From Lewinella sp. W8 (GTDB taxonomy: Bacteria > Bacteroidota > Bacteroidia > Chitinophagales > Saprospiraceae), in the NCBI RefSeq assembly GCF_004375085.3, contig NZ_SNAQ03000002.1, positions 62,001 to 126,000 on the forward strand: a stretch of DNA of 64,000 nucleotides. The letters are read 5' to 3'. Each line of letters begins with the position of its first letter. Position 1 is the stretch's first letter. Below, piece after piece: positions 27,083 through 35,584 of this stretch. The notes under the pieces are model-generated. The model did not search any database. It saw only the letters and a list, made by a program, of their open reading frames with translations, and was not told the DNA's origin. The translations under genes and the position numbers were made by a program.

Positions 27083-27220
27083 ATGTCGAATTATTCGGGC
27101 GCGGCCGCAGGTGCAACGGCTTTACGCAGAGTCAAGAAAAGTGTCGGGTATCCCATAGTTGTATCCCTTATGGTGGCGTTGGGTTATAACCTTCTTTTCC
27201 TGTATGTTTTTCCTCAATAG
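27083..27220 (+). CDS. Possible 45-residue membrane peptide directly after DUF4212
   Basis: The ATG follows the DUF4212 stop without a gap (TAAATG), which would allow coupled translation. The peptide has a basic N-terminal half (TALRRVKKS) and one hydrophobic segment, VGYPIVVSLMVALGYNLLFL. Its start overlaps a sequence matching the dispersed GCRGGTGC repeat (27097-27114), which argues that it may be chance coding. No family is recognised. Confidence 0.3.
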   Translation: MSNYSGAAAGATALRRVKKSVGYPIVVSLMVALGYNLLFLYVFPQ

Positions 27221-28150
27221 ATTGCTTTTTTGGTATTAGATGGAGGTGTGATTTTTAAGTCTACTCATCACTGATTTTAGACAAAGACAGTCATTTTTTC
27301 TGCTATGCGAGTTTGGTACTTTTGTCGGCCAAAAGTACCGCAAAAGCCTTCCGTCTAAATTGCCGGCTTAACGGGCTCACGGCGCTTTTCGACCTACGAA
27401 ATTGAAACTCGCCGCACACTACTTTTTTCAAAGATCACCTATCGATTATTGGCTCCTTGTTTTTCAAGCAATCATCGAGTATTGCCTCAAACACCAATTC
27501 CGCTTCACGGCCCAAAAGCACCGCTCACCCTACCAGCAATTAAGGCCGGGTCTAAGATTTTTCTCGTTGCTGTCTTTGAATAAAGTATTTACTACTATCA
27601 AGCTTTCTTAGTGGTTTGTTCCAGGTTTTCCCTGCTACCCCCTTTTTCGGCCTTCGTCATCGGTAGGGAATGGAGGCCTTTGCGACCGTTAAGCAAAGTT
27701 GTTGTATGAGCACCCCATGGCTTTGTAAAGCCCCTAATGATGTACAACCGATAGGTGGTCCTTTGTCCATGAAGTTGGTTGCGAGTTTCGACTTTGTAGG
27801 GAAGCAAAGGTCTTCATTCCCGTTAAGCCGATGATGCAGCCGAGGGCTTTTGGCTCCACCTTTTGGCCAGCAAAAGGTGGAAAACTTATGGGGTAAAATT
27901 TTCCTTGGCGCTTAGGAGTAAATTAAGAGGCTTCTTACCCACCACCACCATTTAGCCGCTGCCCTCATCTAACCTAGTTTATAAGTTGTGATTTTTCTTT
28001 TGGCAAGGAAGAACAAAAAAGAAAAATGACTTAGCTGTAAAAACCACTTGTGTGCTGCAGGGAGGGGTATAACTCTACGCCATCCCACAAAAGGCAATCC
28101 ATGCGTGTGTAATTAGCGGGCTGCTGCCATCTAATGGGGAAAATAGTCCC
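27221..28150. other. Gene-poor 0.93-kb stretch with two similar hairpins
   Basis: No convincing gene is seen; short frames of about 69 codons on both strands lack family features. The base composition is more AT-rich than the surroundings. Two perfect hairpins of the same design occur: GGTACTTTTG/CAAAAGTACC with a 5-nt loop (27315-27339), and TCCACCTTTTG/CAAAAGGTGGA with a 5-nt loop (27855-27881). The stretch may be a decayed mobile or deleted region. Confidence 0.5.
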
Positions 28151-30082
28151 ATGTTTCCCTTACCCACCCCACCCCGCTTACTGCTATCCGTGCTAGTCCT
28201 TTTGTGCTCCGTGCTGGTAACCGCCCAGGAGGAAATGCCCGTATCTTCTACCATTGAGGAGGCCACCGTTTTTCTCGAGGGCGCTCAGGTTACCCGTACG
28301 GCCACCGCCACGGTGCCCGCCGGTCGGCGGGCCATCATCTTCACCGGCCTGACGGCGGACCTTGACCCGGAAAGCGTCAAGGTCAGTACCCGGGAGAGTG
28401 GCTTTCTGGTGCTGTCGGTCAGCCACCGGATGAACTTTGGTACCCCGCCCGAACCCGGCCCGGAAGTGCGGGAACTGGAAGCCCGGGTGGAAACGCTGGA
28501 CTTCGAGCGCGACCTGATCAGTACTCGGGCCAACATTGCCCGCGAGGAGGAAGAAATCCTCCGGGCCAACCGTAGCATCAGCGGCCAGGCCTCCGGCCTG
28601 GCGGCCGAGGACCTGGAACGGGCCGTGCGCTTCCACCGGGAAAGACTGACGGAAATCCGGATGAACTACCTCCGCTGGAACCGCCAACTGGACTCCCTGG
28701 CGAAAGTGCGGGAAAGCCTGATGAAGCAACTCGCCGAAATGCGGGGGAAAAAACCCCAGAAGGCGCAGTCCGAGATCGTGGTCATCACCGAAGCGGAGCG
28801 CAGCGCTACGGCCGACTTCCGCCTGAGTTACCTCGTCCCCGAAGCGGGCTGGGAACCCTATTACGACGTTCGTGTGACGGACATCAGTCAGCCCGTCAAC
28901 CTCCGCTACCGGGCGAAGGTTAGCCAGGACTCCGGGGAAGACTGGGAAGACATCAAATTGACCCTTTCTACCGGCGACCCCAAAGGATCGGCGGTAGCTC
29001 CCTCCCTTGAGGTCTGGCGACTCTACGGTGGCTCGCGGCCACCGACCTACCGGCCCCTCGCCGCCCGCGACATCAGGTCCGGCTACCGCAGCGTAAGCGG
29101 TAGGATTTTCGACGCAAATGGTGAGCCACTGATCGGGGCTACGGTTCTCGTCCAGGGCACCACCATCGGGACGGTAGCCGACGTGGACGGCAACTTTAGG
29201 ATTGATGTGCCCATGGAGGCCACTGCCCTCACTTTCAGCTATACCGGTTACCGCAGCAGTTCCCGGCCCATTACGGGAGGGCGACTGGACGTGCTGTTGG
29301 AAGATGCCGCGGAGTTTCTGGATGAAGTCGTCGTTACCGGCAGGGCCCGCTCGCGGAAGCAACGCCGCGACGAGCGAATTTCCGAGGAGGACCTGTCCCT
29401 CGACTACAGCCCACCGCCGCCGCCTCCCCCTCCCCCAGCTCCCGCACCGGTGCCCACCACGGTGTACCGTCAGGCCACTACGGTCAGCTTTCAGATTGAT
29501 CTGCCCTACTCCATTCCTTCCGACGGGAAAGAACGGGACGTGGAAATCAACCAGCACCAATTGCCCGCCCACTACACCCACGTTACGGTGCCCAAAGTCA
29601 ACGAAGCGGCCTACCTGACGGCGGCCGTCACCAACTGGGAGCAGTATGACCTGCTCAGCGGGGAGATTCAACTCTTCTTCGAGGGCACCTATCTGGGACG
29701 TTCCTATCTGGACGTGAGCGCGACGGAAGACACGCTCAATCTTTCCCTGGGCAAGGATCCCAACGTAGTGGTGGAACGCACGGAGATCACTGAATTCCGC
29801 AAGGAAAGTTTCCTGGGGGGTAAAGTATCCCAGAGCCGGGGGTACCGCATTGAAGTCCGCAACCGAAAAGAGCAACCAATTCGCCTTCTGGTGAAGGAAC
29901 AGATTCCGGTCAGTGCCGACAACGAGATTACCGTCAAGTCCGAGATTTCCTCGGGGGGAAGGCTGGAGAGTGAATCCGGCATGGTGCGTTGGGAGCTCCA
30001 ACTTCCTCCCCAGCGGGAAGTGAAGGTCAGCCTGGAATATACCGTTCGTGCTCCCCGGCATAAACGTATTTACCTCGATTAG
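28151..30082 (+). CDS. MuiA-like DUF4140/DUF4139 protein with inserted carboxypeptidase-regulatory domain
   Basis: 643 residues. Signal peptide at 1-25 (LLLSVLVLLCSVLVTAQ). An N-terminal DUF4140 region (STIEEATVFLEGAQVTRTA) is followed by a coiled coil (about 100-200), then the DUF4139 beta-sheet core (LSYLVPEAGWEPYYDVRV). A CarboxypepD-reg-like domain is inserted near 315-390 (VSGRIFDANGEPLIGATVLV), followed by a proline-rich linker (about 425-440), and the DUF4139 domain resumes to the end. The family is named after the Erwinia mucoidy inhibitor MuiA, but a molecular role is not established. It is probably exported to the periplasm or surface and stands alone. Confidence 0.85.
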   Translation: MFPLPTPPRLLLSVLVLLCSVLVTAQEEMPVSSTIEEATVFLEGAQVTRTATATVPAGRRAIIFTGLTADLDPESVKVSTRESGFLVLSVSHRMNFGTPPEPGPEVRELEARVETLDFERDLISTRANIAREEEEILRANRSISGQASGLAAEDLERAVRFHRERLTEIRMNYLRWNRQLDSLAKVRESLMKQLAEMRGKKPQKAQSEIVVITEAERSATADFRLSYLVPEAGWEPYYDVRVTDISQPVNLRYRAKVSQDSGEDWEDIKLTLSTGDPKGSAVAPSLEVWRLYGGSRPPTYRPLAARDIRSGYRSVSGRIFDANGEPLIGATVLVQGTTIGTVADVDGNFRIDVPMEATALTFSYTGYRSSSRPITGGRLDVLLEDAAEFLDEVVVTGRARSRKQRRDERISEEDLSLDYSPPPPPPPPPAPAPVPTTVYRQATTVSFQIDLPYSIPSDGKERDVEINQHQLPAHYTHVTVPKVNEAAYLTAAVTNWEQYDLLSGEIQLFFEGTYLGRSYLDVSATEDTLNLSLGKDPNVVVERTEITEFRKESFLGGKVSQSRGYRIEVRNRKEQPIRLLVKEQIPVSADNEITVKSEISSGGRLESESGMVRWELQLPPQREVKVSLEYTVRAPRHKRIYLD

Positions 30083-30088
30083 GGGTCT

Positions 30089-30119
30089 GGCGGGTAGCCC
30101 CCTTGGTTGGCTACCCGCC
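30089..30119. terminator. Strong hairpin after the MuiA-like gene
   Basis: GGCGGGTAGCC and GGCTACCCGCC form a perfect 11-bp stem with a 9-nt loop, starting 7 bases after the stop codon. No T-run follows, so it is a terminator-like or mRNA-stabilising hairpin rather than a textbook intrinsic terminator. Confidence 0.5.
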
Positions 30120-30280
30120 GGATTGCCCCCGGGATGTGCCCGGCACCCGCACGAATGTGCCCAAAATTTTCTCGGCGAATAAAATGGGGTGGCATCTCTG
30201 CCCAATGGGTCGTATCATAGTGCCAGTATCTGACGAGCCGTCCCACCCGTAAGCGGGGCGGTTCCGGAACAACCCTGAGT

Positions 30281-31369
30281 ATGATTGACCGACTGTACAT
30301 TGCCGCCACGTCCCAGCACGTGGGAAAAACCACCTCCACCCTGGGCCTGATGGCCGCCATCCGGGCGCGGGGCCACCGCGTGAGTTACTGCAAGCCCGTA
30401 GGCCAGGAATTTGTGGAACTAGGCGACCTGCGGGTCGACAAAGATGCCCTGCTCTTCGCCCGCGGCATGGACTTTGAGCTGAAGGCCGAACTTCACTCTC
30501 CGGTGATTATTGGCCGGGGAGTAACGTCGAAGTACCTCGACGACCCCACCAAATTTGATTTTGGCAGCAAAATCACGAAGGCCAGTAGATACCTTCAGGC
30601 CAATTTCGACCTGGTGATTTATGAAGGAACCGGCCATCCGGGCGTTGGCTCCGTGTGCGACATGAGTAACGCCCAGGTGGCCAAGATGCTGGATGCTCCG
30701 GTCGTCATGATCGTAGAGGGCGGGATTGGCAGCACCATCGACAAACTCAACATGAACCTGGCCCTGTTTCGGGAAAAGCGAGTGCCGGTTGCCGGCGTGA
30801 TCGTCAATAAGACACTTCCCGCCAAGCTCGATAAGGTGCGGCACTACGTGGAGATTTACCTGCAGAAACTGGGCATTCCGCTCCTCGGGGTACTTCCCTA
30901 CGAACGGACGCTGAGCAACCCGATCATGGGTTCCATCCGGCGGGCGCTGGACGGTAAAACCCTGGCCAACAAGGATGGCCTCAGCAACCGGGTAGAAAAC
31001 ATCGCCAGTGGCAGCCTCCTGGCCCAACAGGAAGTGGAAGGGCTTAAGAATCTGCTGGTCATCGTCAGCCGCCGAAGGCTTAAAGATTCGATTACCGCAC
31101 TGAAAAAGATTCTTCGGGAGCGGAAACTGGACGGAAGCACCGTAGCGGGCATCGTCGTGACTGGCCAGGGAAGCCATAACCCCGATTTACCCCACGCAGA
31201 ATTTCTCAATAAATTCCATATCCCCGTTGTGGCCTGTGCGTTGGACACTTACGGAGCTGCGGTCAGGATCAGCAAAATGGAAGTAAAGATCAATCTGAAG
31301 ACCCCGTGGAAAATCCGGCGGGCGGTGGAGTTGATTGAAGAGCACGTCAACCTCGATTTACTTTTTTAG
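30281..31369 (+). CDS. AAA/DRTGG protein (phosphotransacetylase N-terminal-like P-loop ATPase)
   Basis: 362 residues. The N-terminal half is a dethiobiotin synthetase-like P-loop domain (AAA_26): P-loop ATSQHVGKTTSTLG at residues 8-21, then YCKPVGQE and VIYEGTGHPGVGSVCD. The C-terminal half has a DRTGG-like region (NLLVIVSRRRLKDSI). This layout equals the regulatory N-terminal part of long phosphotransacetylases, but the acetyltransferase domain itself is absent. Stand-alone proteins of this kind are known with unassigned function, probably nucleotide-dependent regulation. A bidirectional terminator separates it from the convergent LysM gene. Confidence 0.82.
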   Translation: MIDRLYIAATSQHVGKTTSTLGLMAAIRARGHRVSYCKPVGQEFVELGDLRVDKDALLFARGMDFELKAELHSPVIIGRGVTSKYLDDPTKFDFGSKITKASRYLQANFDLVIYEGTGHPGVGSVCDMSNAQVAKMLDAPVVMIVEGGIGSTIDKLNMNLALFREKRVPVAGVIVNKTLPAKLDKVRHYVEIYLQKLGIPLLGVLPYERTLSNPIMGSIRRALDGKTLANKDGLSNRVENIASGSLLAQQEVEGLKNLLVIVSRRRLKDSITALKKILRERKLDGSTVAGIVVTGQGSHNPDLPHAEFLNKFHIPVVACALDTYGAAVRISKMEVKINLKTPWKIRRAVELIEEHVNLDLLF

Positions 31370-31375
31370 AAAAAG

Positions 31376-31413
31376 AGCGAGGCCCACACTACGGATGCAG
31401 TGTGGGCCTCGCT
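31376..31413. terminator. Bidirectional terminator between convergent genes
   Basis: A perfect 15-bp stem (AGCGAGGCCCACACT and its complement) with an 8-nt loop is flanked by AAAAG on the left and AAATTTTT on the right. It begins 7 bases after the stop at 31369 and ends 20 bases before the stop of the LysM gene. Confidence 0.85.
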
Positions 31414-31432
31414 AAATTTTTGGGTGTGCTAT

Positions 31433-31834
31433 TTACACATCCTCTTCCCGTCCCTTGGGGAAGGGGATGACCAGCTCCTGCCCGGGGAAGATCTTGTTGG
31501 GATCATCGAGAGTGTCGGTGTTGGCCGCGAAGATCGCCTTGTAGGCCATCACGTCGCCGAGGTAATCCTTGGCGATCAGGGAGAGGCTTTCGCCGCGCTC
31601 GACGGTGTGCTTGGCGTAGTAGGCCGTATTGGCGACCTTGATGTCCGCCTCAATGTCCGTGGGACGCTCGCCGCCAACGCGCTTGATTTCGTCCCAGAGA
31701 AGGTCTTTATCCCGAAGCGTATCGGCCGTACCTCCCATGCGGAGTACGCCGTCAGCTTCTTCTACGTATCCGTCCTGAACACCGAGTTTTTCGCCGAGGT
31801 TGAGTACGCTACGATACTTGTCTTGCAGAGTCAT
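31433..31834 (-). CDS. LysM-domain protein
   Basis: 133 residues with no signal peptide. The N-terminal half (residues 1-65) is charged and helical: DKYRSVLNLGEKLGVQDGYVEE, then DKDLLWDEIKRVGG. The C-terminal part is a LysM domain: KHTVERGESLSLIAKDYLGD, AIFAANTDTLDDPNKIFPGQELVIP. The layout resembles the small YgaU/Kbp-type proteins, in which a BON-like N-terminal domain precedes LysM; the N-terminal part here is divergent. It may bind potassium or cell wall, which cannot be decided here. It follows an Ig-like lipoprotein gene after 241 bases. Confidence 0.83.
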   Translation of the reverse strand: MTLQDKYRSVLNLGEKLGVQDGYVEEADGVLRMGGTADTLRDKDLLWDEIKRVGGERPTDIEADIKVANTAYYAKHTVERGESLSLIAKDYLGDVMAYKAIFAANTDTLDDPNKIFPGQELVIPFPKGREEDV

Positions 31835-32075
31835 TACTATTGGTTTTAGTTTTTAAAAAATATGGAATGCCTACACTTGCATTCCGTGCATAAGACGGAG
31901 CGTAAGTTAGTCCGTCACATCCGAAATACCGTGAACCAGAATAAACTTTCCACGCCCGAAAGTATCCCCGCCATTATTTTTTCCGGGCTCCTTTAAGGAA
32001 AACCTGCCATCGACCTGAAGCATGCCCGACTTTCTGGGTGCTGATCAGCAATAGTGTAGTGAATTACCGCATCCC

Positions 32076-33710
32076 CTAATTCTTCAGTTCAATACTTTCG
32101 TCTACCTCCCAATTTGCCCGTAAGGCTTCAATGTCGAACCTTCGCACTACTTCGGGGCGACGACCGTAGCGGTAATCTCCTCCGTCGTAGCGGCCGTTAT
32201 CGTTGGCGTCTTCAACGATTTCCACCACGTAGGTTCCGGGCTTTAGGGCTGCGTAGTTAATTTCTTCGGATACGACTTCCCGCAGCACGCGCTGGGTTTC
32301 TTCGAGCACCTTATCCTTCTCTACGAGGCGCAACAGGTACACGGTGTTGGAGTCCAGCCCGGACACCCGAAGGGTGAGGTCGCCAAACTTCTCCAACTGC
32401 TCCACCCGGAATTTGGCCACCAGCGTATCGGCGTTACGCTGTCCGTACCAGTCGGTAATACCTCCCGGCAGCACGGTAAGCCGGTAATCTACGTTGGATT
32501 GCCAATTGGACCGAAAACTCACCCGGAGGGGGTTGAGGCTGTCCAGCGCCGCCGTAAGGGGCAGGGCATCGGGCAGGGTGTCCCTACGTAACCGAACGGC
32601 AGCCGTATCGATGGCTTCCAGGGGGTGATTGAAGGAAAATCGAGCACCTTCCAGCGGATTAATCCTGCCCGGCGGTCGGTCAGTGGCTTCGAGGCGGGGC
32701 AGCGTTCGGGTAGCACCGTCCAGATTAAAGACCGCAGTGTCTCCGGTTTCCTCCCCCCGAAAAACGATCAGGCGGTCACTGCCCGACAAGTCTGGCCGGT
32801 AGAACAGTGTCAAGGAGTCCCGGTTATAGCGCCGGTAGTATTCGTTCTGGGTAGTGACGTCCAGATTTTTGGCTTCCTGATTAAAGACCACTTTAGTCCG
32901 CCCCACGTAACTGGAGTCAACATCAATGACTCTGATGGGCTTGGGTACGGGGGAAACCCTCAGGTTTCCGATGGGATTATTTGCGTCCTGTACCACCAGA
33001 AAGGTATCGATGGTTCCCACGGCCTGCGGCTGAGAAAAGCCCTCAAAGTCGAGGAAGTAATTTGTCGCTGACGGACTGCGAAGTAAGGCAACCGCCCGGT
33101 ACTGACCGGGGCGGACGTTAAATACGGTGAAATTCCCCTCCTTATCGGTCTGGGCGAAGTAGGTCGGGTTAGTAGTGTACACAGCAGTATCCGCCAGATT
33201 ATCGTAGAGCGTAAAGGTGGCGTCTTCCAGGGGCTCACCCGAATAATCATCCACCAGCACACCGCTGACGCTGGCCGAGTCCAACACGGGCCCCGTAGCA
33301 AAAACGAAGCGCAGGTTCTCCGTGGGGTTGCCTTCGTTCAGGTCCTTAATGGCCGAGCCGATGTTGACGACGTAGGTTACGCTGTCCCGCAGCGTGAGCC
33401 CTTCCAGGGGGATGACGAGGGTTCGTTTCCGCAGCTCGGGGCGGTTATCGGGGCCCAACTCCAGGGGAGGTGAAATCAGAATCTGTTGCTGTTGGTCCAG
33501 CTCGACCCATTCGTCAAAGGTCAGTTCGATGACCTCCGGGTAGAAATTCGTTTGAAAATTCGGCGTGGTTTCTTCTTCGACCAGTCTTGGCCCAATGGTA
33601 TCTCTCGCTCCTCCGGAGGGAGCCGTTGGCGTAGCGCAGTGTTGCAAGCTCAGCGCCTGGGCCAGGAGCACCAGGAGAAACATTACACAGCCCAGGATGT
33701 ATCTAGCCAT
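32076..33710 (-). CDS. Envelope protein with bacterial Ig-like domain (lipoprotein-like)
   Basis: 544 residues from the ATG at 33710 (MARYILGCVMFLLVLLAQAL), preferred over 33728. The hydrophobic start is followed by LSLQHCATPTAPSGG, whose Cys could be a weak lipobox. An Ig-like domain of the SbsA type follows (IELTFDEWVELDQQ, then LTLRDSVTYVVNIGSAIKDLNEGN). A short CarboxypepD-reg-like beta domain comes next (VSGVLVDDYSGEPLEDATF), then further beta domains. Such proteins are common single-copy surface or periplasmic proteins in Bacteroidota, with no known reaction. A consensus -7 element is 15 bases upstream of the start. Confidence 0.8.
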   Translation of the reverse strand: MARYILGCVMFLLVLLAQALSLQHCATPTAPSGGARDTIGPRLVEEETTPNFQTNFYPEVIELTFDEWVELDQQQQILISPPLELGPDNRPELRKRTLVIPLEGLTLRDSVTYVVNIGSAIKDLNEGNPTENLRFVFATGPVLDSASVSGVLVDDYSGEPLEDATFTLYDNLADTAVYTTNPTYFAQTDKEGNFTVFNVRPGQYRAVALLRSPSATNYFLDFEGFSQPQAVGTIDTFLVVQDANNPIGNLRVSPVPKPIRVIDVDSSYVGRTKVVFNQEAKNLDVTTQNEYYRRYNRDSLTLFYRPDLSGSDRLIVFRGEETGDTAVFNLDGATRTLPRLEATDRPPGRINPLEGARFSFNHPLEAIDTAAVRLRRDTLPDALPLTAALDSLNPLRVSFRSNWQSNVDYRLTVLPGGITDWYGQRNADTLVAKFRVEQLEKFGDLTLRVSGLDSNTVYLLRLVEKDKVLEETQRVLREVVSEEINYAALKPGTYVVEIVEDANDNGRYDGGDYRYGRRPEVVRRFDIEALRANWEVDESIELKN

Positions 33711-33725
33711 TAGGAGAAATTTGCA

Positions 33726-33733
33726 CAAAGGTA
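33726..33733 (-). promoter_or_regulatory. -7 promoter element for the Ig-like protein gene
   Basis: The minus strand reads TACCTTTG (TAnnTTTG consensus), 15 bases before the ATG at 33710. Confidence 0.45.
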
Positions 33734-33827
33734 GCCTTATGCATCCTTATGGATACCCGGTGGCCGAAAGGCGTTGGTGATCTTCACAAAATTTTAGGAT
33801 AAACCTCCCCTGCAGATCGCCGGGATG

Positions 33828-35450
33828 CTAACGCAGTAAGGTCACCGTACCCTGGTCCACCGTCCGGCTGCCGTCGCGATAATCGGCGTCCAGTGTCCAT
33901 ACGTAGGCGCCGGGGGGCGCCGCCCGACCATTGACCTGCCCGTCCCAACCGCTGGCGGCATCGTTAGGGCTTAAATCGAAGGCTTCGTACACCAGGTTTC
34001 CCCAGCGGTTGTACACCGCGAAGCGATAAATGGCCAAAACGTCCCCACCATCCTGAGGAAAGAAGCGATCGTTAATCCCGTCCCCATTCGGAGAAAAGGC
34101 CGTAGGAAGAAATACGGCCCGGCAACTCTCGAACGCAACATCTACCTGATCGAACAGGGTACCGCAGGGATGCTCCACGTAGGCCCGGTAGCGCCCCGGC
34201 TGGGAAATGTAGACCGTATCAAAGGGCGTTCCGTCATCCAGAAAACCCTCCCCTACTTCGAATACGGCGGTCAGGGGCAGGAGTTCGCCGAGGCACAGGC
34301 TGGTATCCGGGGGCCCCAGATCAAACTCCGGAACGGGGATATTATCGATGAAGATGCGGTCCGAGGCTTCGCAAATAATGTCCTGGCGGGTAACCGTCAC
34401 CTCGTAAGTTCCCCGCTCCGACACCGAGACGACCGGCCCACTTAAACCGGGGTTCGCCCATTCGTAAATGGCCGTTGGCGTCGTTACGTCGAAGGTGAGA
34501 AAATCCGTCGGACAAATGGTGGTATCCGGCCCGAGCTTCACGAAGGCCGAATCCCCCTCCACGGCAATACGGACGGTATCCAGCAGCGGGATATCGCACT
34601 CATCGAAAATTCTCACGGTGTAGAGGGTCGTGGTGTCGGGGGCGGCCGTTACGCTGGCTGCCGTGGGGTCATCAAGGCCCTCCGTTGGGGTCCATTCGTA
34701 GCGTTCTCCCCCCGTGACGTCCAGCAGCACCTGTCCGCCAGGACACATGGTCACGTCGTCCAGTTGTTTGAGGAAAGAGTTAAACCGGAAGCAAACTTCA
34801 TGGCGGTTGAACAGTCCGCCGGTGGCGGCGGCGAATCCGTAAAAAACGAAGGGATCTCCCCCGAAAATTTCGTTAACGATATCGCCGGTGTATTCCAGTC
34901 GGAGGTCGCAATTGAAGTACACCCGCAGGGTTAACGCATTGGCATCCCAGGTAACCCGCAGGGGTAAAAACTGGCAATTCTCGATGTTGTTGGAAGAGGT
35001 GCTGGCCACCACCGGGCCGGCCAGATTATCGGGCCCGGAATGCGTGACGGCGCCGTTGGCCATGATGGCCACGTGGTCAAATACCGGATCGTTACGGTTG
35101 GTGTTCTGGTAGGTATCAAATTCCACGCCGAGGGCGGGCCGTACGCCGCCGATGCCCAGTCCTTCTCCGGCCTGCCCGACACTGGCACTGATGGGTTGCA
35201 GCCCGAAGACGATGCCGTCGGCACCGTTCACGTCGGCACAACCGAAAAACATGTCCATCACCAGGTCAAAGCTGTTGCGGAGGTCCACTTTCTCCGGGAA
35301 CCAGATGGAGCCAACGTCAAATTCAACCTCGCTGGTCAGTTGGAAGCAACTGTCGTTGGTTTGCACCGCACTTCCGTTGAGAAAGTACTGGGCCGGAAGG
35401 TTCGCCGAAAGGAGAACCAGAAATAATAGCAGTTTCAGATTTTGGGGCAT
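33828..35450 (-). CDS. Secreted L-type-lectin-like protein with gliding-motility (T9SS type B) C-terminus
   Basis: 540 residues from the ATG at 35450, with signal peptide PQNLKLLLFLVLLSANLPAQ. Residues about 25-225 form an L-type (legume-like) lectin domain: DLVMDMFFGCADVNGADGIVF, then GIGGVRPALGVEFDTYQN and FYGFAAATGG. Ig-like segments follow (MCPGGQVLLDVTGG). The C-terminus has the gliding-motility-associated, type B sorting domain: FLPTAFSPNGDGINDRFF, YNRWGNLVYEA, PPGAYVWTLDA. It is predicted to be exported by T9SS and to bind glycans. It is transcribed alone, with a promoter element almost touching the start. Confidence 0.9.
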   Translation of the reverse strand: MPQNLKLLLFLVLLSANLPAQYFLNGSAVQTNDSCFQLTSEVEFDVGSIWFPEKVDLRNSFDLVMDMFFGCADVNGADGIVFGLQPISASVGQAGEGLGIGGVRPALGVEFDTYQNTNRNDPVFDHVAIMANGAVTHSGPDNLAGPVVASTSSNNIENCQFLPLRVTWDANALTLRVYFNCDLRLEYTGDIVNEIFGGDPFVFYGFAAATGGLFNRHEVCFRFNSFLKQLDDVTMCPGGQVLLDVTGGERYEWTPTEGLDDPTAASVTAAPDTTTLYTVRIFDECDIPLLDTVRIAVEGDSAFVKLGPDTTICPTDFLTFDVTTPTAIYEWANPGLSGPVVSVSERGTYEVTVTRQDIICEASDRIFIDNIPVPEFDLGPPDTSLCLGELLPLTAVFEVGEGFLDDGTPFDTVYISQPGRYRAYVEHPCGTLFDQVDVAFESCRAVFLPTAFSPNGDGINDRFFPQDGGDVLAIYRFAVYNRWGNLVYEAFDLSPNDAASGWDGQVNGRAAPPGAYVWTLDADYRDGSRTVDQGTVTLLR

Positions 35451-35454
35451 ACCA

Positions 35455-35462
35455 CGAAGGTA
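35455..35462 (-). promoter_or_regulatory. -7-like element directly upstream of the lectin gene ATG
   Basis: The minus strand reads TACCTTCG, one base off TAnnTTTG, and only 4 bases separate it from the ATG. This implies a leaderless transcript, as for trpS. Confidence 0.4.
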
Positions 35463-35584
35463 AGTCACTAAAAAACAAGGCCCAAGGAGGAATGGAAACC
35501 AATGAGCCCACCGTCGTAGAATTGACGGTTAAAAGCTTCGATCTACCCCACAAGCAGCGGCAAAACATCGGACAAACACCGGCC

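Noticed and set aside
27402-27807. Two 69-codon frames in the gene-poor stretch
   Set aside because: They lie in a low-GC region, have no conserved features, and overlap each other on opposite strands at 27598-27611.
28193-30205. 670-codon minus-strand frame opposite the MuiA-like gene
   Set aside because: It is long only because stop codons are rare antisense to GC-rich coding sequence; the His/Gly/Arg-rich translation has no recognisable domain.
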